Source of the DNA: Rhizobiales bacterium Ga0077525
Lineage (GTDB): Bacteria; Pseudomonadota; Alphaproteobacteria; Rhizobiales; Xanthobacteraceae
Direction: 5' to 3'
Assembly: GCA_001464835.1 (NCBI GenBank)
Contig: LNDS01000037.1
Location: 40,838 to 104,837, forward strand
Length of the DNA: 64,000 bases
Shown here: one piece after another, positions 17,603 to 27,033 of the stretch
Layout of the letters: each line of letters opens with the position of its first letter
Position numbering within the stretch: position 1 is the first letter of the stretch
Made by a program: the position numbers and the translations under genes
The notes under the pieces: generated by a model
What the model was told of the DNA's origin: nothing
Databases searched by the model: none
Seen by the model: only the letters and a program-made list of their open reading frames with translations

Positions 17603-19123
17603 GTGGCGATCTATCTCAGCAAGAGCGATCTGATTGTCGCGGTGATCGGCGCCGGCGCCATGGGGCGCGGCATCGCGCAAGTGTGCGCGCAGGCCGGCAT
17701 ACAAACGCTGCTGTACGATGCGCGTGACGGTGCCGTGGCGGAAGCGCTTGCCGCGGTCGGCAAAGGGCTCGACGGCCAGGTCGCCAAAGGCCGCATGTCG
17801 GCGGATGACAAAGCCGGCGTGATGGCGCGGTTCAAGCCGATGGCGGCCTTGGCTGATGCGGCATCCGCTGGACTGGTGATCGAGGCCATTGTCGAGGACC
17901 TCGCTGTCAAGCGCGAGCTGTTCCGCGCGCTGGAAAAGTATCTCAGCGCCGATGCCGTGATTGCCACCAACACCTCGTCATTGTCGGTCACCGAAATCGC
18001 TGCCGGTTGCGAACGTCCTGCGCGCATCGGCGGGCTGCATTTCTTCAATCCGCCGCCGGTGATGAAACTGGTCGAGGTCATTGGCGGCCTGCGCAGCGAT
18101 CCGGATTTGGCCGATGCGCTGGTCGCGTTTTCCCGTCGCATCGGCAAGCAGCCGATCGTCGCTACCGACACGCCGGGCTTTGTCGTCAATCATGCCGGCC
18201 GCGCTTACGGCCCGGAGGCCTTGCGCATCGTCGCCCAGGGCATCGCCGCGCCGTTCGAGGTCGATACTTTGATGAAGGAATCAGCCGGCTTCCGCATGGG
18301 GCCGTTCGAACTGCTCGACCTGATCGGCGCCGATGTAACTCAGGCCGTCATGGAGAGCATTTACGCGCGTTACTATGACGAGCCGATGTACCAGCCCTCG
18401 GCGCAACTGGCGGTGCGCGTCGCCGGCGGATTGCTCGGCCGCAAAACCGGGCGGGGCTTTTACGACTATTCCGGGCCGGTGACGGCGGGCACGCCGACCA
18501 TCGCTGTCGCGCCTTGCGCCAAACCGAAATCGGTGTGGATCGCCGATGAAGACGGCGGCGGCGATCTCGCCGCTTTGCTCAAAGCTGCCGGGATCGCGAC
18601 AACCCTTGGCGGCACGCCGAGTGCGCACGCCGTATGTCTGGTGACGCCGCTCGGTGAGGATTGCACCAGCGCCGCCTTGCGGCTCAAGCTCGATCCGGCC
18701 CGCACGGTGGCGGTCGATATTTTCGGCAACTTAAAGAGTCGCATCACGGCGATGAAGAATCCACTGACCGCGCCGGACGCATTAGGCGCGGCGGTGGCTG
18801 CGTTGGCCGCGACCGGCGCACCGGTCACCGCGATCAACGACAGCGCCGGCTTCGTCGTGCAGCGCCTTTTGGCGATGATCGTCAATGTCGGCACCCGCAT
18901 TGCCGAACTGAGGGTGGCCGAGCCTGCCGACATCGATACCGGTGCTGAACTTGGGTTGAACTACCCAAAAGGACCTTTGGCCCTCGGCGACGCGCTTGGG
19001 CCTTCCCGCGTGCTGGCCGTTCTTGACGGCATGCAGGCCGTGGCCCACGACCCGAAATACCGGGCGACCGCCTGGCTGCGCCGTCGCGCGGCGCTCGGCG
19101 TTTCGCTGCATACGCCGGATTGA
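17603..19123 (+). CDS. 3-hydroxyacyl-CoA dehydrogenase (PaaH/PaaC-like)
   Basis: This enzyme oxidises 3-hydroxyacyl-CoA to 3-oxoacyl-CoA with NAD+. The 506-residue protein has an N-terminal Rossmann domain (VAVIGAGAMGRGIAQVCAQAG), the signature HFFNPPPVMKLVEV, and two C-terminal 3HCDH domains (around residues 190-285 and 400-500), the layout of PaaH/PaaC. The start is GTG at 17603, the base right after the hydratase stop, so the pair is one operon. The substrate may be phenylacetate-derived or a general acyl-CoA. Confidence 0.9.
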   Translation: MAIYLSKSDLIVAVIGAGAMGRGIAQVCAQAGIQTLLYDARDGAVAEALAAVGKGLDGQVAKGRMSADDKAGVMARFKPMAALADAASAGLVIEAIVEDLAVKRELFRALEKYLSADAVIATNTSSLSVTEIAAGCERPARIGGLHFFNPPPVMKLVEVIGGLRSDPDLADALVAFSRRIGKQPIVATDTPGFVVNHAGRAYGPEALRIVAQGIAAPFEVDTLMKESAGFRMGPFELLDLIGADVTQAVMESIYARYYDEPMYQPSAQLAVRVAGGLLGRKTGRGFYDYSGPVTAGTPTIAVAPCAKPKSVWIADEDGGGDLAALLKAAGIATTLGGTPSAHAVCLVTPLGEDCTSAALRLKLDPARTVAVDIFGNLKSRITAMKNPLTAPDALGAAVAALAATGAPVTAINDSAGFVVQRLLAMIVNVGTRIAELRVAEPADIDTGAELGLNYPKGPLALGDALGPSRVLAVLDGMQAVAHDPKYRATAWLRRRAALGVSLHTPD

Positions 19124-19170
19124 TGCGAGGTTGCGCGGCCGCGACCGCGCCCCTATAACCCGGAAACGGT

Positions 19171-19248
19171 CGGGGCGTAGCGCAGCCCGGTTAGCGCACT
19201 TGTCTGGGAGACAAGGGGTCGTGAGTTCAAATCTCGCCGCCCCGACCA
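19171..19248 (+). tRNA. tRNA-Pro(GGG)
   Basis: A full cloverleaf with acceptor stem CGGGGCG/CGCCCCG, anticodon arm CTTGT-CTGGGAG-ACAAG (anticodon GGG) and T arm containing GTTCAAATC. The 3' CCA is encoded. It ends 14 bp before the stop codon of the convergent ligase gene. Confidence 0.95.
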
Positions 19249-19262
19249 ATTTAGCCTTAAAA

Positions 19263-20537
19263 TCAATAGGAAACGGTCGCCGGCAACGGCGCAACCCGGG
19301 CCGCCCGATTGGCCGCCGCCAGGCCCCAGATCAATCCCATGATCAGGAAAAAATGGCGCCAGTGGTCGGTGTCGATAATGAAGCCTTCCAGCACGGCGCC
19401 GAAGAACGCGCCGATGGCGGCAATGGCGTAGCCCTGCCAGGGCGACGGCATCAGCGCATTGCGAAATCCGACCCATAGAGTCGACAGCACCACCAGCAGA
19501 TAGGCGCAGCCCCCGGCCCAGCCATAAACCAGGAAGGCCTGCAGATAGACGTTGTGCTGTTGCAGGCCGTAGCGGTCGGCGAAACCGAAGGGCCCCATCC
19601 CGTTGGGATGGTCGAGAACCGAAGACATCGCCAGTTCCTGCAACACGAAACGGCCGCCGGTGCCGACGTCGTAGCTCTGGATAAGCTGCGCGCGCTGCGC
19701 GAACATGCTGCCGAGCGACGTTGTCGACAACAGCACAACCAGCAGGACGGCGAGCGCGGCGATGCCGGCAAGGCTGAGACCGATGATGCGCATGCGCGCC
19801 TTCGGCGACGGCGCTGTGAGAAAATCGAGCGCGATCACCACGGCAAGGCTGACGGCGAAATGAAACCAGGCGCCGCGTGAGAAGCTCAGCAGCAGACCGA
19901 ACATGATGAGGCCGGCCGTCATCAAATTGATGAATTCGATGCGGCGGCTGATCATCCGCTCCAGCAGCAGCAAGATCGGCAAAATGAGAAACGGGCCATA
20001 GACATTGGGATCCTTGAACATGCCCGTGGCGCGGTCGTATAGCGTGAACATGCCGGCGCCGGGCACGAGGTGGAAATAGCCGATGATCCCGCAAGCCGCC
20101 GTGATCGCCGCGGCAATGATATAGGCGGTCCGGAACGAGGCCAGGCGCGCCGCGGTATTGCTGCCGAAGATGACGGCGAACAAGATTGCGGCTCCGCCGA
20201 GATAGGCCGACGTCACGGCATATTGAACCGCTTCTTTCTGGTCCGGCGTGTTGAGCAGCGTCATCAGGCCGAACACGATCCACGCGATCAGAAGCGCGAA
20301 GGGAACCAGCAGGATGCGATGAAAGCGTACGCCAGCGCCGACCGCGGCGATGCCGAGCACGCCCATCAGCGCGTCATGCGGCGAGGGTTCGATGAAGGCG
20401 ACGCAGCTTGCCAGCACGGCAAGGAACAGCACCGTGATCAGCAGTCGCTCGCGGAATGGTACAGCAATCGGCGCGCTCACATAAGGCAGCGCAGACGGTG
20501 CATAGGCCGCCGCCGGTATGGCCGCGCGCGCGGCCAT
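19263..20537 (-). CDS. O-antigen ligase / polysaccharide polymerase family membrane protein
   Basis: This 424-residue protein has about 10-12 hydrophobic segments and the long periplasmic loop typical of the Wzy/WaaL family, which polymerises or ligates undecaprenyl-linked glycans. The segment RATGMFKDPNVYGPFLILP and the later SVLDHPNGMGPFG resemble the family's conserved positions. The start is uncertain: the ATG at 20537, or a TTG at 20555 that overlaps the stop of the upstream gene (TTGA) and would allow coupling. It is the last gene of the minus-strand polysaccharide operon. Confidence 0.8.
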   Translation of the reverse strand: MAARAAIPAAAYAPSALPYVSAPIAVPFRERLLITVLFLAVLASCVAFIEPSPHDALMGVLGIAAVGAGVRFHRILLVPFALLIAWIVFGLMTLLNTPDQKEAVQYAVTSAYLGGAAILFAVIFGSNTAARLASFRTAYIIAAAITAACGIIGYFHLVPGAGMFTLYDRATGMFKDPNVYGPFLILPILLLLERMISRRIEFINLMTAGLIMFGLLLSFSRGAWFHFAVSLAVVIALDFLTAPSPKARMRIIGLSLAGIAALAVLLVVLLSTTSLGSMFAQRAQLIQSYDVGTGGRFVLQELAMSSVLDHPNGMGPFGFADRYGLQQHNVYLQAFLVYGWAGGCAYLLVVLSTLWVGFRNALMPSPWQGYAIAAIGAFFGAVLEGFIIDTDHWRHFFLIMGLIWGLAAANRAARVAPLPATVSY

Positions 20538-20551
20538 ATCGTTGGCGGTGA

Positions 20552-22111
20552 TCAATAGGCGTTCTCGGTTTTCAGCAGCGCGAACGGCGTGCGCGCCAGG
20601 ATGTAGAGATCGAGCAGCACCGACCAGTTCTCGATGTAATAGAGATCGTGCTCGACGCGATTCTGGATCTTGTCGTGCGTGTCGGTCTCGCCGCGCCAGC
20701 CATTGATCTGCGCCCAGCCGGTGATGCCCGGCTTGACGCGATGGCGGGCGAAATAGCCATCGACCGCTTCGGCGTAAAGCCGCGCTTCTGCCTTGGCGTT
20801 GACCGCATGCGGACGCGGGCCGACCAGCGACAGATTGCCGTTGAACACCACATTGATGAGCTGCGGCAGTTCGTCGAGGCTGGTCTTGCGGATGATGCGG
20901 CCGACGCGGGTGACGCGCGGGTCGTCCTTGGTAACGAGCTTGCTGGCGCTGGCGTCGGCCATGTCGGTGTACATCGAGCGGAACTTGTAGACTTCGACCA
21001 GATCGTTGTTGAAGCCATAGCGCTTCTGCTTGAACAAAACCGGGCCACGGCTGTCGAGCTTGATGGCGAGCGCGACAAGCGCCAGTAGCGGCAAAGCCGC
21101 GACGAGCATGAGGCTGCCGATGATCTTGTCGAACAGCCATTTCATCACGACGTCCCAGTCGGCGATCGGCCGGTCGAACACGTCGATGACCGGGACCTTG
21201 CCGATATAGGAGTAGGAGCGCGGGCGGAATTGCAGCTTGTTGGTGTGCGCGGCAAGACGAATGTCGAGCGGTAACACCCACAGCTTCTTGAGCATTTGCA
21301 GGATGCGGTTTTCCGCCGAAATCGGCAGCGAGAAGATCACCAGGTCGACACGGGTGCGGCGGCCGAACTCGACCAGATCGCTGACATTGCCGAGCTTCGG
21401 CTCGCCGGCGCAATCGCCGCCGCCGCGTTCGCCGGTGCGGTCGTCGAACCAGCCGATGATCTCGATGCCGGTGTCCTTTTGCGCGCGCAAGTCGTTGATG
21501 ACGCGCTCGCCCGGTTCGCCGCCGCCGACGATGACGGTGCGGCGGGTGAGGCGGCCTTCGCGCGTCCACTTGCGCACGGCATAGAAAAGCATCTTGCGCG
21601 AGAAGATCAGCGCGGCGAGGCCGGCGATGAAATAGACGCCGAGCCACAGGCGTGAAAACATGTCGCCGGCCTTAAGGAAGAACGACGCGCCGATGGCGAT
21701 CAGGAAGACGACGGACCACGCCGATGCGAGCCGCATATATTGCTTCTCGTGGCCGCGGAAGGCGTGGACGTGATAAATGTCGGCGGTCTGAAACGCCAGC
21801 ATCGACAGGCCGGCGATGGCGAAGACGGCGATGACATATTGCAAAAGACTTTCGTCGCGCGGCGCGAGATAGACCGCGTAAATCGCCAACCCGACCAGGA
21901 CGATCAACGCGAACTCGGCCATGCGGACGAAGCCGGCCAGCACGATCGGCGAGATCGGCGGCGGGGTTGGCTTGTTGGCGATGGCCAGCGCGCGGTCCGA
22001 GAGCGGTTCGGCATTGGCCTTCGGCTTGACCGTCGCGCCTTCGCGCAGGCGGTCGAACACGGCGGCGGCGCCGGCGGTGCTGAGGGTCGGACGAACGTCG
22101 GATTCGATCAT
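20552..22111 (-). CDS. Undecaprenyl-phosphate sugar phosphotransferase (WcaJ/ExoY family)
   Basis: This enzyme starts exopolysaccharide synthesis by moving a hexose-1-phosphate onto undecaprenyl phosphate. The 519-residue protein has about four N-terminal membrane helices, a Rossmann-like domain ([17 protein letters not shown]) and the C-terminal transferase domain. The latter has KFRSMYTDM, the [10 protein letters not shown] segment, DELPQLINV and [14 protein letters not shown]. It lies between the glycosyltransferase and the ligase/polymerase on the same strand. The sugar (often glucose in WcaJ proteins) cannot be proved from sequence. Confidence 0.92.
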   Translation of the reverse strand: MIESDVRPTLSTAGAAAVFDRLREGATVKPKANAEPLSDRALAIANKPTPPPISPIVLAGFVRMAEFALIVLVGLAIYAVYLAPRDESLLQYVIAVFAIAGLSMLAFQTADIYHVHAFRGHEKQYMRLASAWSVVFLIAIGASFFLKAGDMFSRLWLGVYFIAGLAALIFSRKMLFYAVRKWTREGRLTRRTVIVGGGEPGERVINDLRAQKDTGIEIIGWFDDRTGERGGGDCAGEPKLGNVSDLVEFGRRTRVDLVIFSLPISAENRILQMLKKLWVLPLDIRLAAHTNKLQFRPRSYSYIGKVPVIDVFDRPIADWDVVMKWLFDKIIGSLMLVAALPLLALVALAIKLDSRGPVLFKQKRYGFNNDLVEVYKFRSMYTDMADASASKLVTKDDPRVTRVGRIIRKTSLDELPQLINVVFNGNLSLVGPRPHAVNAKAEARLYAEAVDGYFARHRVKPGITGWAQINGWRGETDTHDKIQNRVEHDLYYIENWSVLLDLYILARTPFALLKTENAY

Positions 22112-22228
22112 AGGTACGCCATACTCTTGAGCCGCCCGGTGCGGCGCACGGCGGCAAGGCCTGTTAATTCAGGTAAATTTCTAGGCAAAGACTCTCAATA
22201 AAGCCTTATCGGAACGCGCCGAAATTCG

Positions 22229-23365
22229 TTAACGGCGTCCGTTTCGCTGCAAGGCGTCGAGCGCGGCGCCGTAGGCGGCGAGCACGCCGTCGACCATGGC
22301 GTCGATCGAAAATGAGGCGGCGACGCCGTTGCGCAGTTGGGTGGCGAAGGCCTTGGTGGCGGGCCCGCCGTCGAGTGCGCCCGTAATGGCCTTCGCCAGC
22401 GCCTCGACGTTGTCCGAGGGGATCAAGGCGGCGGCCTGGGGGCCGTAGATTTCCGAAATGCCGCCGACATTGGTGGCAATCAGTGGCAGGCCGCCGGCGG
22501 CGGCCTCGAGCACCACATAGGGCAGGGATTCGTACCGCGACGGCACAACCATGACGCGGCCGAGTCTGAGCGCCTGCGGGCCCGGCATGGCCGGCTTGAA
22601 GGTGATCAGGTCGTTGAGGCCAAGCGCATCGGCCTGGTTGTGGAACATGTCCCGATCGGGTCCGGAACCGACCAACGTCGCCGTCACCGCGCGGCCGTTT
22701 TGACGCAAGCGGGCGATCGCCTCGATCAAGACATCGACGCCTTTGAGGTGGCGCAGTTCGCCTAGAAACACGAGATCGGTGGCGTCCGGATGCGTCTCGA
22801 CCGGCTCGAATTCCGCCTTCGACACGCCATTGTGCGCGATGCGCACCAAACCGCGCGGCTCACCGATCTTGCGGCGGAACATATCGGCGGAGAACCGGCT
22901 CTCGAACAGATACAGGTCGCCGCGCGGCATCAGCAGCCGCTCGGTGGTCAGATAGAACTTGCCGGCCAGATTGCCGTGATCGAACAAAAGGCTGCCGCCA
23001 TGGGGCGTGTAGACCCGCACGGCCTGCCGGCTGCCGAGCGCCAGCCGCGCATAGGCGCCGCCCTTGGCGCCGTGGCCGTGCAGAATATCGGCCTTCGTTT
23101 GCGACGCGCGGCGCATGACGTGGGCAATGGCAAACGTGTCGCCGGGCCCGAGATGGCGGCTCATCGGAATCCGGGAAAGGCCGAGCGCAAGGTGCGGCTG
23201 CAGGTTCGCCAAGGCCGCGTCGGCGCGCTCGCCGCCGGTCGTGCTGTCGGCGATCAAGCCGACGCGATGGCCGCGCGCCGCCTGTTCGCGGGCGAGATCG
23301 ACCACATGCCGGAACAGGCCGCCGACCGGGCTGCGAAAGACGTGCAGGATGTTCAAGGGCGTCAT
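22229..23365 (-). CDS. Glycosyltransferase family 4 protein
   Basis: This 378-residue GT-B enzyme probably adds a sugar to the lipid-linked exopolysaccharide unit. The N-terminal domain begins NILHVFRSPVGGLFRHVVDLA, and the C-terminal domain has LVFLGELRHLKGVDVLIEA and the nucleotide-sugar motif PSRYESLPYVVLEAAAGG with its conserved glutamates. The ATG at 23365 starts just before the conserved core; open frame continues upstream but runs opposite the divergent chain-length gene. Gap to wcaJ: 117 bp with no clear signal. Confidence 0.9.
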   Translation of the reverse strand: MTPLNILHVFRSPVGGLFRHVVDLAREQAARGHRVGLIADSTTGGERADAALANLQPHLALGLSRIPMSRHLGPGDTFAIAHVMRRASQTKADILHGHGAKGGAYARLALGSRQAVRVYTPHGGSLLFDHGNLAGKFYLTTERLLMPRGDLYLFESRFSADMFRRKIGEPRGLVRIAHNGVSKAEFEPVETHPDATDLVFLGELRHLKGVDVLIEAIARLRQNGRAVTATLVGSGPDRDMFHNQADALGLNDLITFKPAMPGPQALRLGRVMVVPSRYESLPYVVLEAAAGGLPLIATNVGGISEIYGPQAAALIPSDNVEALAKAITGALDGGPATKAFATQLRNGVAASFSIDAMVDGVLAAYGAALDALQRNGRR

Positions 23366-23497
23366 CAAAGACGATAAGGGGTGTTCGCGGTTAACAAAAC
23401 CTTGCCGTGGCGAAAGCGCAGCAGGCCGATTAACGGGGTGGCAACCATAATAGGGTGAGATCGCGCTCAAGCCACAGAGTCGTGCGTTGGAGTAGCG

Positions 23498-25672
23498 ATG
23501 TTTTTCCGAAAGAAGCCAAAACCAGCCGCGGCTGCGCCCGTGCCGGTGCTGCCGGCAATGCCGGTTTTGCCGCCGATGGAGCCTGCCGGCGAGCCGGATT
23601 TGCGCGGACTCGGCCTTGCGCTGTGGCGCCGGAAATCGACGATTGTCATGTTCACGGTGGTCTCGGCCGCCGTCGCTTTCATGGTCGTCAATGCGATCAC
23701 GCCGCGCTATCGCTCGGAAGCGCGGCTGCTTTTGGAAGCGCGCGAAAGCGTGTTCATGCGCGCCGAGGCCGACAAAGGCAGCGCCGAGCGCGCCAATCTC
23801 GATCCGGAAGCGGTCACCAGCCAAATCCAGCTGGTGCTGTCGCGCGATCTGGCGCGCAGCGTCATCAAGAAAGAGAAGCTCGACGAAAATCCCGAGTTCG
23901 ATCCGGCCATCGGCGGCATGACGCCAATGCGCACAATTCTCGGCCTGTTCGGCATGGCGCGCGACGTCAGCGTACTGACGCCGGAAGAGCGCACGCTTGA
24001 ATCCTATTACGACCGCATCAATGTCTATGCGATCGAAAAATCGCGCGTCATCAGCGTCGATTTCTCGTCGGCCAATGCCGAACTGGCCGCCCGCCTCGCC
24101 AATTCCGTCGCTGAATCCTATTTGACCTTGCAGCAATCGGCCAAGACCGATCAGACCCGCGCCGCCAGCACCTGGCTTGCGGTCGAGATCGAGAAGATGC
24201 GCGCCAAGGTCGCCACTGCCGAGGCCAAGGTCGAGGAGTATCGCTCGCAGTCCAACCTGTTCGTCGGTTCCAACAATTCGTCGCTGCCTAATCAGCAGCT
24301 CACCGAGATCAACTCGCAGATCGCCGCGGCGCGCGGCCAGAAAGCGGACTTGGAGGCGAGGGCGAAGCAACTGCGCGAACTGGTGCGCTCCGGCAAGCCG
24401 ATCGATTCCTCCGACATCGCCAATTCGGAATCGATGCGCCGCCTGACCGAGCAGGGCAATACGCTGCGTTCGCAACTGGCCGAACAATCGACGACCTTGA
24501 TGGACCAGCATCCGCGCATCAAGGAATTGCGCGCGCAGATCGCCGAGATCGAACGGGCCAAGCGCGTCGAAGGCGAAAGGCTGGCGCGCCAGCTCGACAA
24601 CGACGCCAAGGTCGCCGGCGACCGGCTTGCCGCCGTCACCGCGAGCCTCGATCAGGTCAAGAAACTGGCGTCGCAGACCAACGAACAGGACGTGCAGTTG
24701 CGCGCGCTCGAACGCGACGCCAAATCGCAGCGCGATCTGCTCGAGTCGTATCTGGTGAAATACAGCGAGGCTTCGGCCCGCGACAACGTCAATGCCGCGC
24801 CGCCCGAGGCTCGCATCATTTCGCGGGCCACGCCGGCGGCCAAGCCCACCTATCCGAAAAAAATGCCGACGGTGTTGATTGCGGCCTTTGCCGCGTTCGC
24901 ACTGTCGGCCGGTTTCATTGTCACCGGTGCGCTGCTCGCGCCGGCGCCCGTCAGCCGCGCCTATGGCTACAATTCAGGCGGCTACGCTGCGCCCGTTTTC
25001 GCTCAGCCGCGCATGGATGTCCCATTGCCGCCGTCCTTGCCCCGCATGGCTTCACCGCCAACAGCCCCTGTAATGCCGACATTGCCGCCCATGCCGGTCA
25101 GCAGCATCGAGCAGGTGGCGCAGCGCCTGCGGCAATCGGGCGAAAGCGGCCGCCGCGTCACTGTCGTCGGTTCGGCGCGCAATGCCGGCACCACTTACGC
25201 CGCCATCACTTTGGCGCGCGCGCTGGCTGCTGACACCAATGTCGTGCTGGTCGATCTGGCCTTCGGCGCGCCGAATTTGTCGGTGATCTCGACCGATCCG
25301 AATGCGCCGGGCATTGCCGAACTGGTGCGCGGCACGGCCGGCTTCGGCGACATCATCACGCGCGATCAGTTTTCGCAGGTGCATCTGGTGGCGACCGGCA
25401 ATGTCGGCGCTGACGGACCGGCGCTCTCGGCGTCGCCGATGCTGCAGACGGTGATCGAGGCTTTGGCGCAAAGCTATGATCATGTGGTGATCGATGCCGG
25501 GTCGGCGGCCGATGCGCCGGTGCAGAATTTCGCGCATCTGGCGCAGGTCGCCGTGCTGGTTGCCGGCAATCCGGCCGACCCGGCGACGCGGGCGGCGCGC
25601 GAGCGCATGTCGATGTCCGGATTTGCCGATGTCACGATGGTGGCCGGCGCGGCGCAAACGGCGGCGGCTTAG
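23498..25672 (+). CDS. Exopolysaccharide chain-length/transport protein (Wzz-GumC type) with degenerate BY-kinase-like domain
   Basis: This 724-residue inner-membrane protein probably sets chain length and helps export. It has a proline-rich cytoplasmic start, a membrane segment near residues 50-70, a Wzz domain, a long coiled coil (about residues 200-450), a second membrane segment near 465-490 and a C-terminal P-loop-like domain from about 550. That domain resembles CpsD/BY-kinases, but the Walker A reads GSARNAGTTYAA without the lysine of GKT/GKS, and Walker A' reads VVLVDLAFGAP. No C-terminal tyrosine cluster is present, so kinase activity is doubtful. It is divergent from the glycosyltransferase gene. 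Confidence 0.85.
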   Translation: MFFRKKPKPAAAAPVPVLPAMPVLPPMEPAGEPDLRGLGLALWRRKSTIVMFTVVSAAVAFMVVNAITPRYRSEARLLLEARESVFMRAEADKGSAERANLDPEAVTSQIQLVLSRDLARSVIKKEKLDENPEFDPAIGGMTPMRTILGLFGMARDVSVLTPEERTLESYYDRINVYAIEKSRVISVDFSSANAELAARLANSVAESYLTLQQSAKTDQTRAASTWLAVEIEKMRAKVATAEAKVEEYRSQSNLFVGSNNSSLPNQQLTEINSQIAAARGQKADLEARAKQLRELVRSGKPIDSSDIANSESMRRLTEQGNTLRSQLAEQSTTLMDQHPRIKELRAQIAEIERAKRVEGERLARQLDNDAKVAGDRLAAVTASLDQVKKLASQTNEQDVQLRALERDAKSQRDLLESYLVKYSEASARDNVNAAPPEARIISRATPAAKPTYPKKMPTVLIAAFAAFALSAGFIVTGALLAPAPVSRAYGYNSGGYAAPVFAQPRMDVPLPPSLPRMASPPTAPVMPTLPPMPVSSIEQVAQRLRQSGESGRRVTVVGSARNAGTTYAAITLARALAADTNVVLVDLAFGAPNLSVISTDPNAPGIAELVRGTAGFGDIITRDQFSQVHLVATGNVGADGPALSASPMLQTVIEALAQSYDHVVIDAGSAADAPVQNFAHLAQVAVLVAGNPADPATRAARERMSMSGFADVTMVAGAAQTAAA

Positions 25673-26874
25673 GCCGTCAACCGCGCTTTCAGGCGGCGGG
25701 CGCTCACAATCAGCTTCCACAAAGTCGGGTTCTGCTTGATCGCGCGCTTGGCGGCGGCCGCGGCGCGCAGAGCGAACGCAAGGCAGCGCCCAGCCGGCGT
25801 GAACGGCCAATAGCTGTCGAACATCAGATCGGCATTGCCGCAGAACAGGCTCTTGTATTGCGCCTCGCCAATGCCGAGGTCGAATGTGTGCAAGCCGCGC
25901 TCGCAGCAATGCCGCACGACGTGCACCAGCAATTGTTCGCCGGGGCTCTCGGTGGCGTAGCGGCCGTGAATGATCGACGAGAACATGGCGCTGAAGCGGC
26001 CGTCGGCGACGACGCCGCCCATGGTGGCGACGATGACGCCGTCGAGCGATAGCGTGAAGAGTTCGATCAGGCGGCCGCCTTGCGGCGTCGGCGTCAGCGC
26101 CGCGGCGGTAACGAACCGGCGCACGTCTGCGGCGTCGAACACATCGGGCAGGCCGATGGCGCGCATGCGCGCCGACTTCTGCGCAAAGAAATCTTCCAGC
26201 ACGCGGCGGATGTCGGCGTCGCTTTCGGCCCTGCTGAAAGTGACGGCCCCGAAGCCGGCCAGAGTGCGCTCCTTCTTGCGCATCTTGCGGCGGGTGACGG
26301 GGCTGGCGCATGCGGCCAGCAGCGCCTCGAAATCCTTGGTCAAGGCGCCGGAAAAGCCGAAGCTCGGCGAATATTGCTGCGGCAGCAGCGCGAAGGGATT
26401 GGCCTGGCCGGCCCAACTCATCGGCTGGTTGGTCAGCATGGCGATGTCGGCCTGGCCGGCGAACTGCGCCAGCACGGCCTGCAAGTCGATGGCACCGATC
26501 TGCGCGGCAAGGTCGCGCCGCCACAGGCCCATGTTGAAATTGGCGTGCTTGCCGCCGAGAAATTCGAGTACGCGCACGCCGCCCAGCATGGCGCGTCGGC
26601 CGAACGGCAGCAGAAACAACGGCGCGTTGGCGGCGTCGTACCCGATGACGATGAAAGGAGTGACGCCATCAGTGGCGCCGATGTGGCTGTGCCAGAGCCG
26701 CAGGAAATCGAAGGCCTGATAGGGCGTCGATACATTGCCGGATTGCGCGAGCGCCTGCCAATGCGGCTCTGCGGTGGCGAAGTCGTCATAGACCTCGACG
26801 CGGGCAATGCGGATGTGCGCGACTGTAGCGGCGCGGTCATCGTGGTTAAGCGATCGTAACGGGACGGTTTTCAT
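25669..26874 (-). CDS. FemAB/CelD-like GNAT acyltransferase
   Basis: This 401-residue protein has the CelD/BcsL-type double-GNAT layout found in polysaccharide loci, where such proteins are thought to acylate the glycan or a precursor. Supporting segments are STPYQAFDFLRLWH, RRKMRKKERTLAGFG, the GNAT core VIVATMGGVVADGRFSAMFSS and the C-terminal LHTFDLGIGEAQYKSLF. The ATG at 26874 is chosen because coding character stops there; the frame is open far upstream across the next gene. It converges on the chain-length gene with a four-base overlap. Confidence 0.75.
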   Translation of the reverse strand: MKTVPLRSLNHDDRAATVAHIRIARVEVYDDFATAEPHWQALAQSGNVSTPYQAFDFLRLWHSHIGATDGVTPFIVIGYDAANAPLFLLPFGRRAMLGGVRVLEFLGGKHANFNMGLWRRDLAAQIGAIDLQAVLAQFAGQADIAMLTNQPMSWAGQANPFALLPQQYSPSFGFSGALTKDFEALLAACASPVTRRKMRKKERTLAGFGAVTFSRAESDADIRRVLEDFFAQKSARMRAIGLPDVFDAADVRRFVTAAALTPTPQGGRLIELFTLSLDGVIVATMGGVVADGRFSAMFSSIIHGRYATESPGEQLLVHVVRHCCERGLHTFDLGIGEAQYKSLFCGNADLMFDSYWPFTPAGRCLAFALRAAAAAKRAIKQNPTLWKLIVSARRLKARLTA

Positions 26875-27033
26875 GGGACTTTTCGTGGCCTTGTCGCCCG
26901 ATTTCCCAGGCGCCGGACGCAATAACGGCGCCCGGCCGCAGGTTCGCAGGGAAATATCAATAAAGGGTTGGAATATTGATTTGGGTTCGCTTAACCGCGC
27001 CGCACCGGCCGATTGCCGGCAAACTTGGTTGAT

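Noticed and set aside
16823..19123. Phenylacetate degradation cluster
   Set aside because: Only a hydratase and a hydroxyacyl-CoA dehydrogenase are present; none of paaABCDE, paaK or paaZ is nearby.
20538..21647. Possible N-terminal extension of the ligase/polymerase gene by 370 codons
   Set aside because: It lies out of frame over the WcaJ-like gene on the same strand and reads as Arg/Ala-rich noise; the family sequence begins at 20537 or 20555.
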